The notes beneath the pieces are model-generated. The model was not told the DNA's origin and did no database searches. It saw nothing but the letters and a program-made list of their open reading frames with translations. Both the position numbers and the translations under genes were made by a program. Below are positions 1 through 9,157 of a stretch of DNA of 64,000 nucleotides, piece by piece. The stretch's first letter is position 1; every line of letters begins with the position of its first letter. Source of the stretch: DATFXM01 sp035315885 (GTDB taxonomy: Bacteria > Acidobacteriota > Blastocatellia > UBA7656); the NCBI GenBank assembly GCA_035315885.1, contig DATFXM010000167.1, positions 53,950-117,949 of the forward strand, given 5' to 3'.

Positions 1-2
1 CG

Positions 3-155
3 GTCAAGGATGGGTTTCTGCCGGCCGCTCCCGATAAGCGCGCTTGCCTTTGGTGTGACTACCGAATGGTATGCGGTTCTCGAGAGGAAATAAGAGTGAA
101 GCGAAAGCCAAAGGAGCGCCTTCACGACCTGTTTGAGTTGCGCGAAATGCAATGA
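3..155 (+). CDS. AddB-like PD-(D/E)XK nuclease, C-terminal end only
   Basis: Only the last 50 codons are inside the window; the gene starts upstream. The reading frame beginning at base 3 ends at TGA 153-155 and contains CLWCDYRMVCG. This C-x2-C-x5-C arrangement is the C-terminal cysteine trio of the iron-sulphur 'staple' found in AddB and related RecB-family nucleases, and it is followed by a basic tail. The next gene is AddA-like and starts 15 bp later, so the two probably formed a helicase-nuclease pair, the same order as the second pair at 5479-13087. The trio alone could also belong to a Cas4-type or other Fe-S exonuclease, but the neighbour favours AddB. Confidence 0.72.
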   Translation, partial: VKDGFLPAAPDKRACLWCDYRMVCGSREEIRVKRKPKERLHDLFELREMQ

Positions 156-170
156 ACAATTTTCGAACAT

Positions 171-3100
171 ATGACCATTGATCCTTCAACAATCGGTTCG
201 TTGGCAGATCAAGCGGCACGCGAACGGATTCGCACCGACCTCGATACAACGCTTGTCGTCGAAGCTGCGGCAGGAACTGGAAAGACGACCGAGCTTGTGC
301 GGAGGATGATAGCGGTTCTGAAGACCGGCCGGGCGCAGCTCGACCGGATGATCGCGGTCACATTTACCGACGCCGCCGCCGGAGAACTGAAGTTGCGGCT
401 GCGGGCTGCCATTGAGACCGAAAGGCAAGACCCGGCCTGCTCCGAACAGGAGGGCCAGCGTCTCAAGCTCGCGCTCCCGCAACTGGAAGAGGCTCGCATC
501 GGGACTATTCATGCTTTCTGCGTCGACCTTCTGCGTGAGCGTCCGGTAGAGGCCGGGATAGATCCAATGTTTGAGGTTGCGCCTGATGACGTCGCTCGAC
601 CGCTGTTCGATCTCGCATTCGACCGGTGGTTTGAGCATCAGCTCGCCTCTCCATCCGAAGGAGTTCGCCGAATCCTTCGCCGCCGCGCACGCGAAGGCCC
701 GCGCCCCTTGCTGCGAGCCGCCGCGTGGAAGCTTGCCGAGCACCGCGACTTTTCCACGCGGTGGAAAACGTCTGAAGGTTTTGAGCGGGAAGCAGGAATC
801 AACAGGTTGCTTGCAGAGATGCGGGACCTGGGCGACTGGGCGAAGCGCGGCAACCCGGACGACTACTTCAATCAATCGCTCGGGGAGCTTCATCATTTTG
901 TCCGCGAGATAACGAGGACCGAGCACGAGGGCTCACGGGACTACGATGGAATCGAAGCGCGACTCAGCGATTTTCTTCGTACCTGGCGTTCGGAATGGGT
1001 GGGATTTCGCTCGCGGATCGAAGGCTTCCCAAAACAGGAGCTGCTCGAGCGGCGGAACGCGCTCAAAGCCATGCTCGTCGATTTTGTCGAGCAGTCGGGT
1101 GCGGACATTGCTCCAAGACTACGAGACGATCTGTGGGAGGTAATAGCCGACTACGAGCGCCTGAAGGAGCGCGCGGGGTGCGTCGATTTTCTGGACCTTC
1201 TTCTGCGAGCGCGGGATCTGGTGCGCGACAACGCCGAAGTAAGACGCGAGCTTCAGCAAAGATTCAGTCACGTTCTGGTTGACGAGTTCCAGGATACCGA
1301 TCCGCTGCAGGCGGAGATTCTGATGCTGATCGCCGCCGATGATCCCGATGAAACTGATTGGAGAAAGGCGAAGCCGGCTCCAGGCAAATTGTTTGTCGTG
1401 GGCGATCCAAAACAATCGATCTATCGCTTTCGCCGTGCCGATGTGGCTCTGTACGAGGCTGTGAAGAGACAGGTCGTCGATTCGGGTGGCGATCTTGTAG
1501 AACTCAACGTGAGCTTTCGTGCGGTGCCCGAGATTCAAGACGCAGTCAATTCAGCATTCGCACCTTTGATGGGCGGCTCGAGCGGAGAAGGCCTTGATCA
1601 GGGTGAGAAGGTCACGCATCAGGCGCGATACGTCAGGCTGATGCCCTCGCGCCAGGACACGATCGGCCAGCCGCCGCTGATCGCTCTGCCGGTACCGGCT
1701 CCTTACGGGGACTTCGGCAGGATTGTGAACTTCAGAATCGATGAGTCGCAGGCAGACGTGACCGGGGCATTTGTTGAATGGCTCGTCCGAGAAAGCGGAT
1801 GGAGGGTTTCCGAGCGCGACGACCCAAGTAATCTGGTTCCGGTACAGCCTCGTCATGTCTGTTTGCTGTTCCGCAGGTTCAAGAGCTTCAACTCTGAGGT
1901 GACTCGTCCCTACGTGCGAGCTCTGGAGGCACGAAACCTTCCTCATCTTCTTGTCGGCGGAACCGGCTTTCACAGCCGCGAAGAGGTAGAAGCGATCCGT
2001 AACTCGCTCTCGGCTATCGAGCGGCCCGACGACGAATTGTCGGTTTTCGCAACGCTGCGAGGCCCGTTGTTCGCCCTCAACGATTCACAATTGCTGGCTC
2101 ATCGTTCGAGGTTTGGGACGTTCAATCCGTTTCTTGAGCTTCCCGAAGATTTGCCGGAGCAACTCAAAGAGGTCGCTGACGCTCTGTACATCTTGCGCGG
2201 ACTGCATCGTGGACGGAACGGCCGTCCGATCGCCGACACGATTGGTCGTTTGCTCGCTTCAACCAGGGCTCACGCCGCGCTCGCGATATGGCCGGAAGGC
2301 GAACAAGCATTGGCAAACGTTTCTCGTTTGATGGACCTCGCCCGGAGGGCGGAGAGAACGGGCATCACCTCGTTTCGTGCTTTTGTTGATTGGCTTTCGG
2401 AACAGGCCGAGCGAGGCGAAGCCGGCGACGCACCCATTATTGAGGAAGGTGCGCAGGGCGTCAGGTTGATGACTGTTCATAAATCCAAGGGGCTCGAATT
2501 CCCGGTTGTGATTTTGTGCGATCTGACGGCGCGCGACGTTCGCGAACCGTCTCGATGGACCGACCCCGAACGCGGCGCGTGCGCGATGACAATAGCGGAC
2601 TGCTCTCCGCCTGAATTGCTGGAGCACGGCAGCGAAGAGCTGGAACGAGAACGCGAAGAAGCGATCAGAGTACTGTACGTTGCTGCCACGCGTGCGCGAG
2701 ACATGCTGGTGATTCCGGTAATCGGCGATTCAAGACAGAGCGGCTGGCTTGCTGCGCTCAATCCGATTGCCTATCCGGCGCGTGGTTCTGAGCGTACACC
2801 CTTGTCGCAGGACGCCGTCGGTTGCCCGGGCTTCGGGGGTGACAGCTTATCCACAAGGACTCCGGGGCTCGTTCAGCCCCGCACATCTGTTATGCCCGGA
2901 GTGCACGGGCCTGAGATCGGCGATCACAAGATTGTGTGGTTTGATCCGAATTGCCTGCGGCTGGGAGCGGAAGAAACGACCGGGCTGCTTCAAACCCGGT
3001 TGCTGGAATCCGACGAAAAGGGCGGCCAGTCAGATGCGGGGATTCGAGCTTATAACGAGTGGCGATCAAAGCGACTCGAAGCGCGAACGACAGGTTCGGA

Positions 3101-3650
3101 GCCGAGTGTTTCGATATCTACTGCGACCGAATTGTCCGCTGGGCTGATCGCCGCAGGCGCGTCGCAGGTCGTAGTGGAATCGGTGGCGACCGGTCCTCGG
3201 CGGGTTCACGGCAAGAGGTTTGGAACGCTGGTCCACGCGATGTTGTCGCTTGTGGATCTGGATGCAGGCCACGAAAAAATCAGTAAAGCAGCGGACCTCC
3301 AGCGTCGCCTGATCGGCGCGACTGACGAGGAAGCGATGTACGCTGTCGAAGTCGTTAAGGGGGCGTTGAGTCATCCGCTTCTGCAGCGAGCGCTGGAAGC
3401 GCAGCGTGCCGGACATTGCCGCAGAGAGGCGCCGGTATCGTTGGTGCGGGACGATGGGTTGATCGTGGAAGGCATCGTAGACCTGGCGTACTACGAAATT
3501 GAGTCCGATTGCTGGACAGTGCTCGACTTCAAGACCGACATCGAGCTCGAGGGGCGACTGGAGGAGTATCGGAATCAGGTTGCTTTGTACGCTGATGCGA
3601 TAAGGCTTGCGACAGGTAGCTCCTCCCGGGGAGTCTTGCTGAGAGTGTGA
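171..3650 (+). CDS. UvrD/RecB-type helicase-nuclease, AddA-like (first copy)
   Basis: A 1159-residue ATP-dependent DNA helicase-nuclease predicted to unwind and resect double-strand breaks in the cytoplasm with an AddB partner. Visible are Walker A AAAGTGKT (residues 32-39), Walker B with Q-motif VDEFQDTD (about 370), motif V MTVHKSKGLEF and motif VI LYVAATRAR, all typical of superfamily 1A. The C-terminus has a RecB-type nuclease core: GIVDLAY, then DFKTD (1119-1123), then QVALYADA. Unlike the second AddA-like protein in this window it has no cysteine trio, as expected for ordinary AddA/RecB nucleases. It follows the AddB-like tail by 15 bp, so the two are likely one transcript. ATG 171 is used, and the Walker motif sits at the usual distance from it. 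It could be called RecB, but the AddB-like neighbour favours AddA. Confidence 0.9.
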   Translation: MTIDPSTIGSLADQAARERIRTDLDTTLVVEAAAGTGKTTELVRRMIAVLKTGRAQLDRMIAVTFTDAAAGELKLRLRAAIETERQDPACSEQEGQRLKLALPQLEEARIGTIHAFCVDLLRERPVEAGIDPMFEVAPDDVARPLFDLAFDRWFEHQLASPSEGVRRILRRRAREGPRPLLRAAAWKLAEHRDFSTRWKTSEGFEREAGINRLLAEMRDLGDWAKRGNPDDYFNQSLGELHHFVREITRTEHEGSRDYDGIEARLSDFLRTWRSEWVGFRSRIEGFPKQELLERRNALKAMLVDFVEQSGADIAPRLRDDLWEVIADYERLKERAGCVDFLDLLLRARDLVRDNAEVRRELQQRFSHVLVDEFQDTDPLQAEILMLIAADDPDETDWRKAKPAPGKLFVVGDPKQSIYRFRRADVALYEAVKRQVVDSGGDLVELNVSFRAVPEIQDAVNSAFAPLMGGSSGEGLDQGEKVTHQARYVRLMPSRQDTIGQPPLIALPVPAPYGDFGRIVNFRIDESQADVTGAFVEWLVRESGWRVSERDDPSNLVPVQPRHVCLLFRRFKSFNSEVTRPYVRALEARNLPHLLVGGTGFHSREEVEAIRNSLSAIERPDDELSVFATLRGPLFALNDSQLLAHRSRFGTFNPFLELPEDLPEQLKEVADALYILRGLHRGRNGRPIADTIGRLLASTRAHAALAIWPEGEQALANVSRLMDLARRAERTGITSFRAFVDWLSEQAERGEAGDAPIIEEGAQGVRLMTVHKSKGLEFPVVILCDLTARDVREPSRWTDPERGACAMTIADCSPPELLEHGSEELEREREEAIRVLYVAATRARDMLVIPVIGDSRQSGWLAALNPIAYPARGSERTPLSQDAVGCPGFGGDSLSTRTPGLVQPRTSVMPGVHGPEIGDHKIVWFDPNCLRLGAEETTGLLQTRLLESDEKGGQSDAGIRAYNEWRSKRLEARTTGSEPSVSISTATELSAGLIAAGASQVVVESVATGPRRVHGKRFGTLVHAMLSLVDLDAGHEKISKAADLQRRLIGATDEEAMYAVEVVKGALSHPLLQRALEAQRAGHCRREAPVSLVRDDGLIVEGIVDLAYYEIESDCWTVLDFKTDIELEGRLEEYRNQVALYADAIRLATGSSSRGVLLRV

Positions 3651-3985
3651 GGGGAAAGTAGGTTTCGGGTTTCGGGTTCGTTTAGATTGAGGCTTGAAAA
3701 ATCGGAAGAGGACATTTTGTTTAGGGATAGAAAATTGATACTGAAGTAAGCCAACCCGAAACCCTAAACCCTAAACCCTGAACCCAAGACCCGAAACCCA
3801 CTACCTACTGCATACTGGGCCTCAGATTGGTACGATATATTGCGGTAATAGGGTATAGTCATCGGAGTGAATAAACTGCGGGGGCAATGGATCGATGCGT
3901 GGCAAAGGGCTCGGCGTACGCTGCATGCTGCCTATTGCATACTGCATACTGCCTACTGCCTACTGCTTACTGCCGGAGTTAGCCG
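3651..3985. repeat. Intergenic heptamer repeats before rmuC
   Basis: No gene is seen in these 335 bp. Bases 3661-3684 read as GGTTTCGGGTTTCGGG-type repeats. Bases 3752-3800 are the facing complement, built of CCCTAAA/CCCGAAA heptamers, so the two can pair around a 67-bp core. A second family, ACTGCCT/ACTGCAT, occurs at 3801-3817 and as a longer run at 3921-3974 that ends just before the rmuC Shine-Dalgarno (GGAG at about 3974-3977). These belong to repeat families found throughout the window. Confidence 0.85.
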
Positions 3986-5482
3986 TTGAGTCCTGGTTTA
4001 CAACTCATTCTGATCGCGGTGGCGTGTGCGGCGGCGGGAGCCATTGCAACCTGGCTCTATCTGTACCCACGAATACGGTCGGAGTACTCTCGGGCGAACA
4101 GCGAGTTCCGCGCGGAGCGTGCGACCCTCATAGAGAGGCTGCAGAACAAGGACCAGAACGTACGTGACCTCAAATCCGAAATCGATCAAAAGGAAGCCGA
4201 GGTATCGGAACTGCGCAACGAGAATGCCGGTCTTGGCGCTCGGGCTGCTGCTCTGCAAGTTCAAGTAGAACAGGAGCGCAAGCTCTCCGCGGAGAAGCTG
4301 CTTGTTCTGGACGACGCGAAGCAGAAGCTCGCCGACGCCTTCGTCGCCCTCTCCGCGAACGCGCTCAAGGACAACAGTGAAATCTTCCTGAATCAGGCGC
4401 GAGAATCGCTTGCCGCGCTCCAGAAAGCGGCAACCGCCGATCTGGACAACCGTCAGAAGTCCATAGGCGATCTGATGGTCCCGCTCAGAGATTCGCTCGA
4501 CAAAGTAGATTCCAAGATCCGCGAGCTCGAATCGCTCCGCGCCTCCGCTTATTCATCGCTGCACGAACAGGTGAAGCAGCTTTCGGCTTCTCAGACGCAG
4601 CTTCAAACGGAGACGAGCCGGCTGGTCAACGCCCTGCGGTCGCCGGCGGTCCGGGGCCGGTGGGGCGAGATCCAGTTGCGTAGGGTGGTCGAGCTTGCCG
4701 GCATGCTCAACTACTGCGATTTCACCGAGCAGCCAACCATTGAAGCAGACGACGGGCGATTGCGGCCGGACCTGATCGTACGTCTGCCCAATGCTCGCTG
4801 TATCGTCGTAGACTCGAAGGCGCCGATCGGCGCCTACTACGAATCGCTCGAGACTGCGGACGAAGTTACTCGCGCATCAAAACTGAAGGACCACGCGCGG
4901 CTGGTGCGCACGCATCTGGCGAAGCTCGGTGCAAAGGGTTATTGGGATCAGCTTGACTACACTCCGGAGTTCGTCGTGCTCTTCTTGCCGGGTGAAACCT
5001 TTTTCAGCGCCGCACTCGAACAGGACCCGTCTCTGATCGAATTCGGCGTCGATCAAAAAGTGATTCTTGCGACTCCGACAACGCTCATAGCGCTCCTGAA
5101 GGCCGTGGCCTACGGTTGGAAGCAGGAGCTGATAGCCGACCATGCGTTGTCCATCAGCAAACTGGGAAAAGAGATGCACGAAAGGCTAAGGACGCTCGCC
5201 GCCCACTTCGCAGACGTCGGCAAGAAGCTGGACGGTGCGGTCGAGTCTTATAACCGAGCCGTGGGCTCTTTAGAATCGCGAGTGCTGGTCTCCGCCCGGC
5301 GTTTCAAAGAGCTCGGCGCGTCATCCGATAAGGAAATCGAGGAAGTCGAGCCCGTCGAAAAGAAGGCCCGATACTTTCAAATTGAAGAGACGCGACTCAT
5401 TCCCGGGTTGCTTGACGAAGTCGCGCCTGAGGGTACCCTCGAAGCAAAAGAGATCGCCGCCGGCGATGATTTCAACAGGTGA
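3986..5482 (+). CDS. rmuC: DNA recombination protein RmuC
   Basis: RmuC limits recombination at inverted repeats and is related in fold to restriction-endonuclease-type nucleases. The protein has 498 residues, typical of the family. It begins with a membrane anchor (about residues 5-26), then a long heptad-rich coiled coil (about 33-210), then the conserved RmuC domain. Within that domain are RSPAVRGRWGEIQL, LRPDLIVRLPN, IVVDSKAP and FLPGETFFSAAL, the acid/lysine core of the nuclease fold. The start is TTG 3986, with GGAG 7-8 bp upstream; no better start is seen. The stop overlaps the next start by 4 bp (GTGA), so it is translationally coupled to the AddB-like gene. Its place between two helicase-nuclease pairs suggests a shared role at DNA ends (inference). 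Confidence 0.93.
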   Translation: MSPGLQLILIAVACAAAGAIATWLYLYPRIRSEYSRANSEFRAERATLIERLQNKDQNVRDLKSEIDQKEAEVSELRNENAGLGARAAALQVQVEQERKLSAEKLLVLDDAKQKLADAFVALSANALKDNSEIFLNQARESLAALQKAATADLDNRQKSIGDLMVPLRDSLDKVDSKIRELESLRASAYSSLHEQVKQLSASQTQLQTETSRLVNALRSPAVRGRWGEIQLRRVVELAGMLNYCDFTEQPTIEADDGRLRPDLIVRLPNARCIVVDSKAPIGAYYESLETADEVTRASKLKDHARLVRTHLAKLGAKGYWDQLDYTPEFVVLFLPGETFFSAALEQDPSLIEFGVDQKVILATPTTLIALLKAVAYGWKQELIADHALSISKLGKEMHERLRTLAAHFADVGKKLDGAVESYNRAVGSLESRVLVSARRFKELGASSDKEIEEVEPVEKKARYFQIEETRLIPGLLDEVAPEGTLEAKEIAAGDDFNR

Positions 5483-8400
5483 CTAACTCGTCCAAGCAAA
5501 TCTCGTCCAAGCAAATATGGACAGGTCCCGTACTGGGCACAAATCGCGATCGCCTGCTCGACAAATGCGCTGAGCACATCCGGGCCGGACAGGCGCAATC
5601 AATTCTATACATCGCGGCTTCGGCGCCGCTCTTGAATCTGGTCACTGACTTGTTGCTGGATGGAGAGCGCACCAAAGGCGTCTGGGGCGCTCTTCCCGTT
5701 TATCTCTTCAGAGGCTTTGTCCGTCGACTCCTCGAGACAGCAATTGAAATTGACTCCGGCCTCCCGATCGGCCCGCGGCTGGCTATCGACACCGAGGAGC
5801 TTCCAATGCGACGGGGACTTGTCGCGCAAATTATTCGAAGGCTGAATTCCGCCGGTCATCTCAAGGCTATCCACTCGGTCGCGCATCGTGACGGAACGGT
5901 GAGCACGGTCTCCGCACTGATAGGTGAAATCGAGCGCGCGGCTACAGGACCTGTGGAGTTTGAGTCGATTATTGAAGCGAGACGACGTGACCAGCAGGGC
6001 CCGGCGGTGTCAGCGGTGCCGCTGCAACGCGACTACGACTCCGACATCGCTTTGATCTACAAGCGGTATGTTGAAGCCTTGGATCGAGGGCGGATGACCG
6101 AAGAGGACGCGGACCAACTTCGAGCGGTCGAAGTGCTTCGCGGAGAGCTGAATGGACTGCGAGTGTCAGCTCCATGGCTCGACGATGTAAAGCTTCTGGT
6201 GCTGGACGGCTTCTTTGACTTCACTCCGGTTCAGGGCGAGATGCTCAGGCTGCTGCTGCCTCGAGTACCTGAAGTCGTAGTCAATCTGAACTTCGACGAT
6301 TCCAACCCATCGATCTTCGTGCCTTTTGAACAGACCATTCACCAGCTCGAAGGCATGGCCGCCTTTCAGGTGTGGCATGCGGATTCGCCGGATGCGACGC
6401 GCGTTGAGTCTTCGGCGTTACGAACGAGATTGTTTAACGACTTGCACACGCCGTCAGTTGGGATCACCGCGCCGGCAGTTGTAGTTCTGGAATGCGCTGA
6501 TCGCGAGACCGAGATCAGAAGGATCGCTAAGGAAATCAAACGGCTGGTGTTGATCCTCGGCTACCGCCTGTCTGACATCGCACTGGTTATTCGCGAACGG
6601 GCAGCCTATGCCGATGCCATCTCTCGCGTTCTCGCCGATGAGCAGATTCCCTGCGCCCTCGGAGCTAGAACCGCGTTGACCGAGATGCCGCCGGTGCGCG
6701 CGGCCTTGAAGCTGTTGCGGTTGCTGAGCGAGATGGCTGCAGATCCCGGGGTGGGAATCAGAATGAGCGATTTGAGCGGCCTAATAAAATCCGACTATTT
6801 CAGGCCTAGTCACCGGGAGCTGCTCGAGTTGAGAGATCGTTTCTATCGCGACTATCCGACGCAGGCTCTGGATGCGGGCACGGGTTTGAACCGATTCTTG
6901 CCCGGGGCCGGCTGGGTGGGCCGTTGGGACGTCGACAACTTCGAGAACGTGATCGCGTATGTTGGTGGCGAATTGCGTCTTGAGAGCTGGTTGCGTCGCG
7001 CCCGCCAGCTTACTGCGGGGATTCGGAGCCAGCTGAGCCGCGAAAGCGAAGACTCGCAATACGACTTGCAGGAAGACGAAAGCGCGGAGGTTGGGAGAGA
7101 CGAGGATCTGCCGTCCGGCGCGATCGACTCTGGCTCGGTGTCTCCTCTCGGAGCAAGTCCTAATAGCCGCCGGAAGCCAGCGCGGGACATGCATCCGGCG
7201 GCGATAGCGTGGGCGGGAGCGCTTGTGGAGCATCTGGCGCGGGTCCTGTCGTCGGTGCGTAGAGAGGGTTCACCGCGAAGTTTGCGCGATGGGCTCACGG
7301 GGCTGTTTGACCGGCTGGAGTTTGCAGACAGGATACTCCAGCGAGCGAGGCGGGCATCAGATTCGGAGCTGAGACGCGCAGCGATGGAGGTACGCGCACT
7401 TGAAGGAATGCGTCGCGCGATGAACGCTGCCCTTCGTGTGATCGGGGCGGCGGGCTCGGGAGAGAGCGACCAGGGTTTATCGCCGGATACCGGGCTTGCA
7501 GTATTCATCGACGAAGTAACTCGCGCGCTCCGGGCTCAAACGCTCGAAGGTACGCAAGCGGATCGGAACGGGGTGCAGGTTCTTGAAGCTACCGCGGTGA
7601 GGGGCTTGAAGTTCCGCGCTGTGTTCATTGCAGGTTTGATAGAAGGGGGCTTTCCGCTGCGAGCGTCGCGTGACTGGCTGTATCCGCATGAAGAGCGTGA
7701 GAGATTGAAGGGATACGGCCTCACGCTCGAAGACATTTCCCCCGAAACGCTATTGAAGGAAGAGCACTATTTCTATCAGGCGGCGTGTCGCGCGACCGAG
7801 CGTTTGTATTTGAGCCGTCCGCTTGTGCTCGAAGACGCAACCGAAACAGTCGCCTCCTACTACATCGAGGAATTGAAGAGAGCGGCGGTCGAATCGACCA
7901 CCGAAAAGGTGCGCCGCGATTTTGATGGTTCGACAATCCAGTCGGCATCTACCGGCTGGGAGCTTGCAACTGAAGCTCTGCGTGCCGAGGCTCGGCTTCG
8001 GTACTCGTTCGGTTCTGCTAACGGTCAGTCTTCTGCAGCGGTGAGATTGATCTCGTGGGCGGTATCGAATGGTTATCTCAGCGAATCCGCGTTGCGGCGG
8101 GCTGCCATCGAACGTGAGCGTTCCGGAAGAACATTTGGGCGTTTTGACGGGCAAATCACGCGCGCTGAACTGATCGCTCTGGCGCTCGACACCTTTGGAG
8201 TCGATCACGTCTTCAGTGCAAGCGAGCTGAGCCTTTACGGAAAATGTCCCTTTAAGTTTTTCGCGCAGCGAGTCCTGGGGCTCGAGCCTCGTGGAGAGGC
8301 GGCGATGGATCTAACGGCGCTTGATGCAGGCAGTCTATTGCACGAGATTCTCAGGCGCTTTCTATCCCTGCATCGCAACCGGGATCTCACGAGCATCGAT

Positions 8401-9153
8401 CGGGCAGTGCTGAGTAGAGAGCTTGCCGGTGTAGCGGATGAGGTCTTCGACGAGCACGAGCGAAGAGTCCCGCCGCTCAATCCAAATGTCTGGCGAATCG
8501 ATCGAGAGATACGAAAGATCGTTTTGGATGAGGTGTTGACTCACGAGTTGGAGCTTCAGCGGCGGAGTCACGCCAAGCGAGTAACGCCGGCAAAGTTTGA
8601 GCTGGCGTTCGGAATGCGAAACGCTGAATCCGATCCGGCATCGGTAGAGCAGACACTTGTCCTTAGCACTGAAGGTGGTGAGGCGAAGCTTCGCGGGCAG
8701 ATAGACAGGGTGGACCTGGCATCGGACGGAACGGTGATAGCCTACGACTACAAGCTCTCGAAGGGGGCGGGGCTCGAGGACCTCAAGGCGGGTCGGGATC
8801 TGCAACTGCATATATACCTCGCCGCGCTCGAGCAGCTCTTTTATCCCTCGAGCGAAATCGCCGGCGGGGGTTATTACGTGCTGCGCGGCGCGAAACGGGG
8901 ACGCAAGAGCGGGCTTTACCGCGCGAGCAAATCCGACTACACCGGGATGACTACGGGGACATCGGTGCTCTCAGACGAAGAGTGGCATTCGCTGCGAAGA
9001 AGAATGCAGTCGCGAATCTTCGAGTTCATCGAAGGGGCTCGTGGGGGATCGTTCAAGGTATACCCCAGCGCTCCGGGCAGCACCTGTTCGTATTGCGACT
9101 TTAGAGCAGCGTGTCGCTACGACAAATTCCGAATTTCACGAAAAGCGGTTTAA
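5479..9153 (+). CDS. AddB-like PD-(D/E)XK nuclease / inactivated helicase
   Basis: A 1224-residue protein resembling the AddB subunit of AddAB. The helicase-like part contains the AddB hallmark RGLKFRAVFIAGL followed by EGGFP (about residues 711-732). I see no GxxGxGKT Walker A near the N-terminus, so it is probably not an ATPase, as in many AddB proteins. The C-terminal nuclease has LRGQIDRVDL, YDYKLSKG (D1090) and LQLHIYLAAL. The Fe-S staple is complete: C923 in YGKCPFKFF and C1203-x2-C1206-x5-C1212 in CSYCDFRAAC. The GTG start at 5479 overlaps the rmuC stop by 4 bp. The AddA-like gene begins 4 bp after the stop. Expected partner is the protein encoded at 9158-13087. Confidence 0.88.
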   Translation: MTNSSKQISSKQIWTGPVLGTNRDRLLDKCAEHIRAGQAQSILYIAASAPLLNLVTDLLLDGERTKGVWGALPVYLFRGFVRRLLETAIEIDSGLPIGPRLAIDTEELPMRRGLVAQIIRRLNSAGHLKAIHSVAHRDGTVSTVSALIGEIERAATGPVEFESIIEARRRDQQGPAVSAVPLQRDYDSDIALIYKRYVEALDRGRMTEEDADQLRAVEVLRGELNGLRVSAPWLDDVKLLVLDGFFDFTPVQGEMLRLLLPRVPEVVVNLNFDDSNPSIFVPFEQTIHQLEGMAAFQVWHADSPDATRVESSALRTRLFNDLHTPSVGITAPAVVVLECADRETEIRRIAKEIKRLVLILGYRLSDIALVIRERAAYADAISRVLADEQIPCALGARTALTEMPPVRAALKLLRLLSEMAADPGVGIRMSDLSGLIKSDYFRPSHRELLELRDRFYRDYPTQALDAGTGLNRFLPGAGWVGRWDVDNFENVIAYVGGELRLESWLRRARQLTAGIRSQLSRESEDSQYDLQEDESAEVGRDEDLPSGAIDSGSVSPLGASPNSRRKPARDMHPAAIAWAGALVEHLARVLSSVRREGSPRSLRDGLTGLFDRLEFADRILQRARRASDSELRRAAMEVRALEGMRRAMNAALRVIGAAGSGESDQGLSPDTGLAVFIDEVTRALRAQTLEGTQADRNGVQVLEATAVRGLKFRAVFIAGLIEGGFPLRASRDWLYPHEERERLKGYGLTLEDISPETLLKEEHYFYQAACRATERLYLSRPLVLEDATETVASYYIEELKRAAVESTTEKVRRDFDGSTIQSASTGWELATEALRAEARLRYSFGSANGQSSAAVRLISWAVSNGYLSESALRRAAIERERSGRTFGRFDGQITRAELIALALDTFGVDHVFSASELSLYGKCPFKFFAQRVLGLEPRGEAAMDLTALDAGSLLHEILRRFLSLHRNRDLTSIDRAVLSRELAGVADEVFDEHERRVPPLNPNVWRIDREIRKIVLDEVLTHELELQRRSHAKRVTPAKFELAFGMRNAESDPASVEQTLVLSTEGGEAKLRGQIDRVDLASDGTVIAYDYKLSKGAGLEDLKAGRDLQLHIYLAALEQLFYPSSEIAGGGYYVLRGAKRGRKSGLYRASKSDYTGMTTGTSVLSDEEWHSLRRRMQSRIFEFIEGARGGSFKVYPSAPGSTCSYCDFRAACRYDKFRISRKAV

Positions 9154-9157
9154 CAGG

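Noticed and set aside
3752..3800. Telomere-like CCCTAAA repeats
   Set aside because: Short, degenerate, internal, and one of several heptamer families; they face a complementary arm, so they are not a chromosome end or eukaryotic contamination.
9041..9157. Longer N-terminus for the second AddA-like protein
   Set aside because: It overlaps the conserved Fe-S end of the AddB-like gene by 113 bp and adds no recognised sequence; the TTG right after the stop gives a normal N-terminus.
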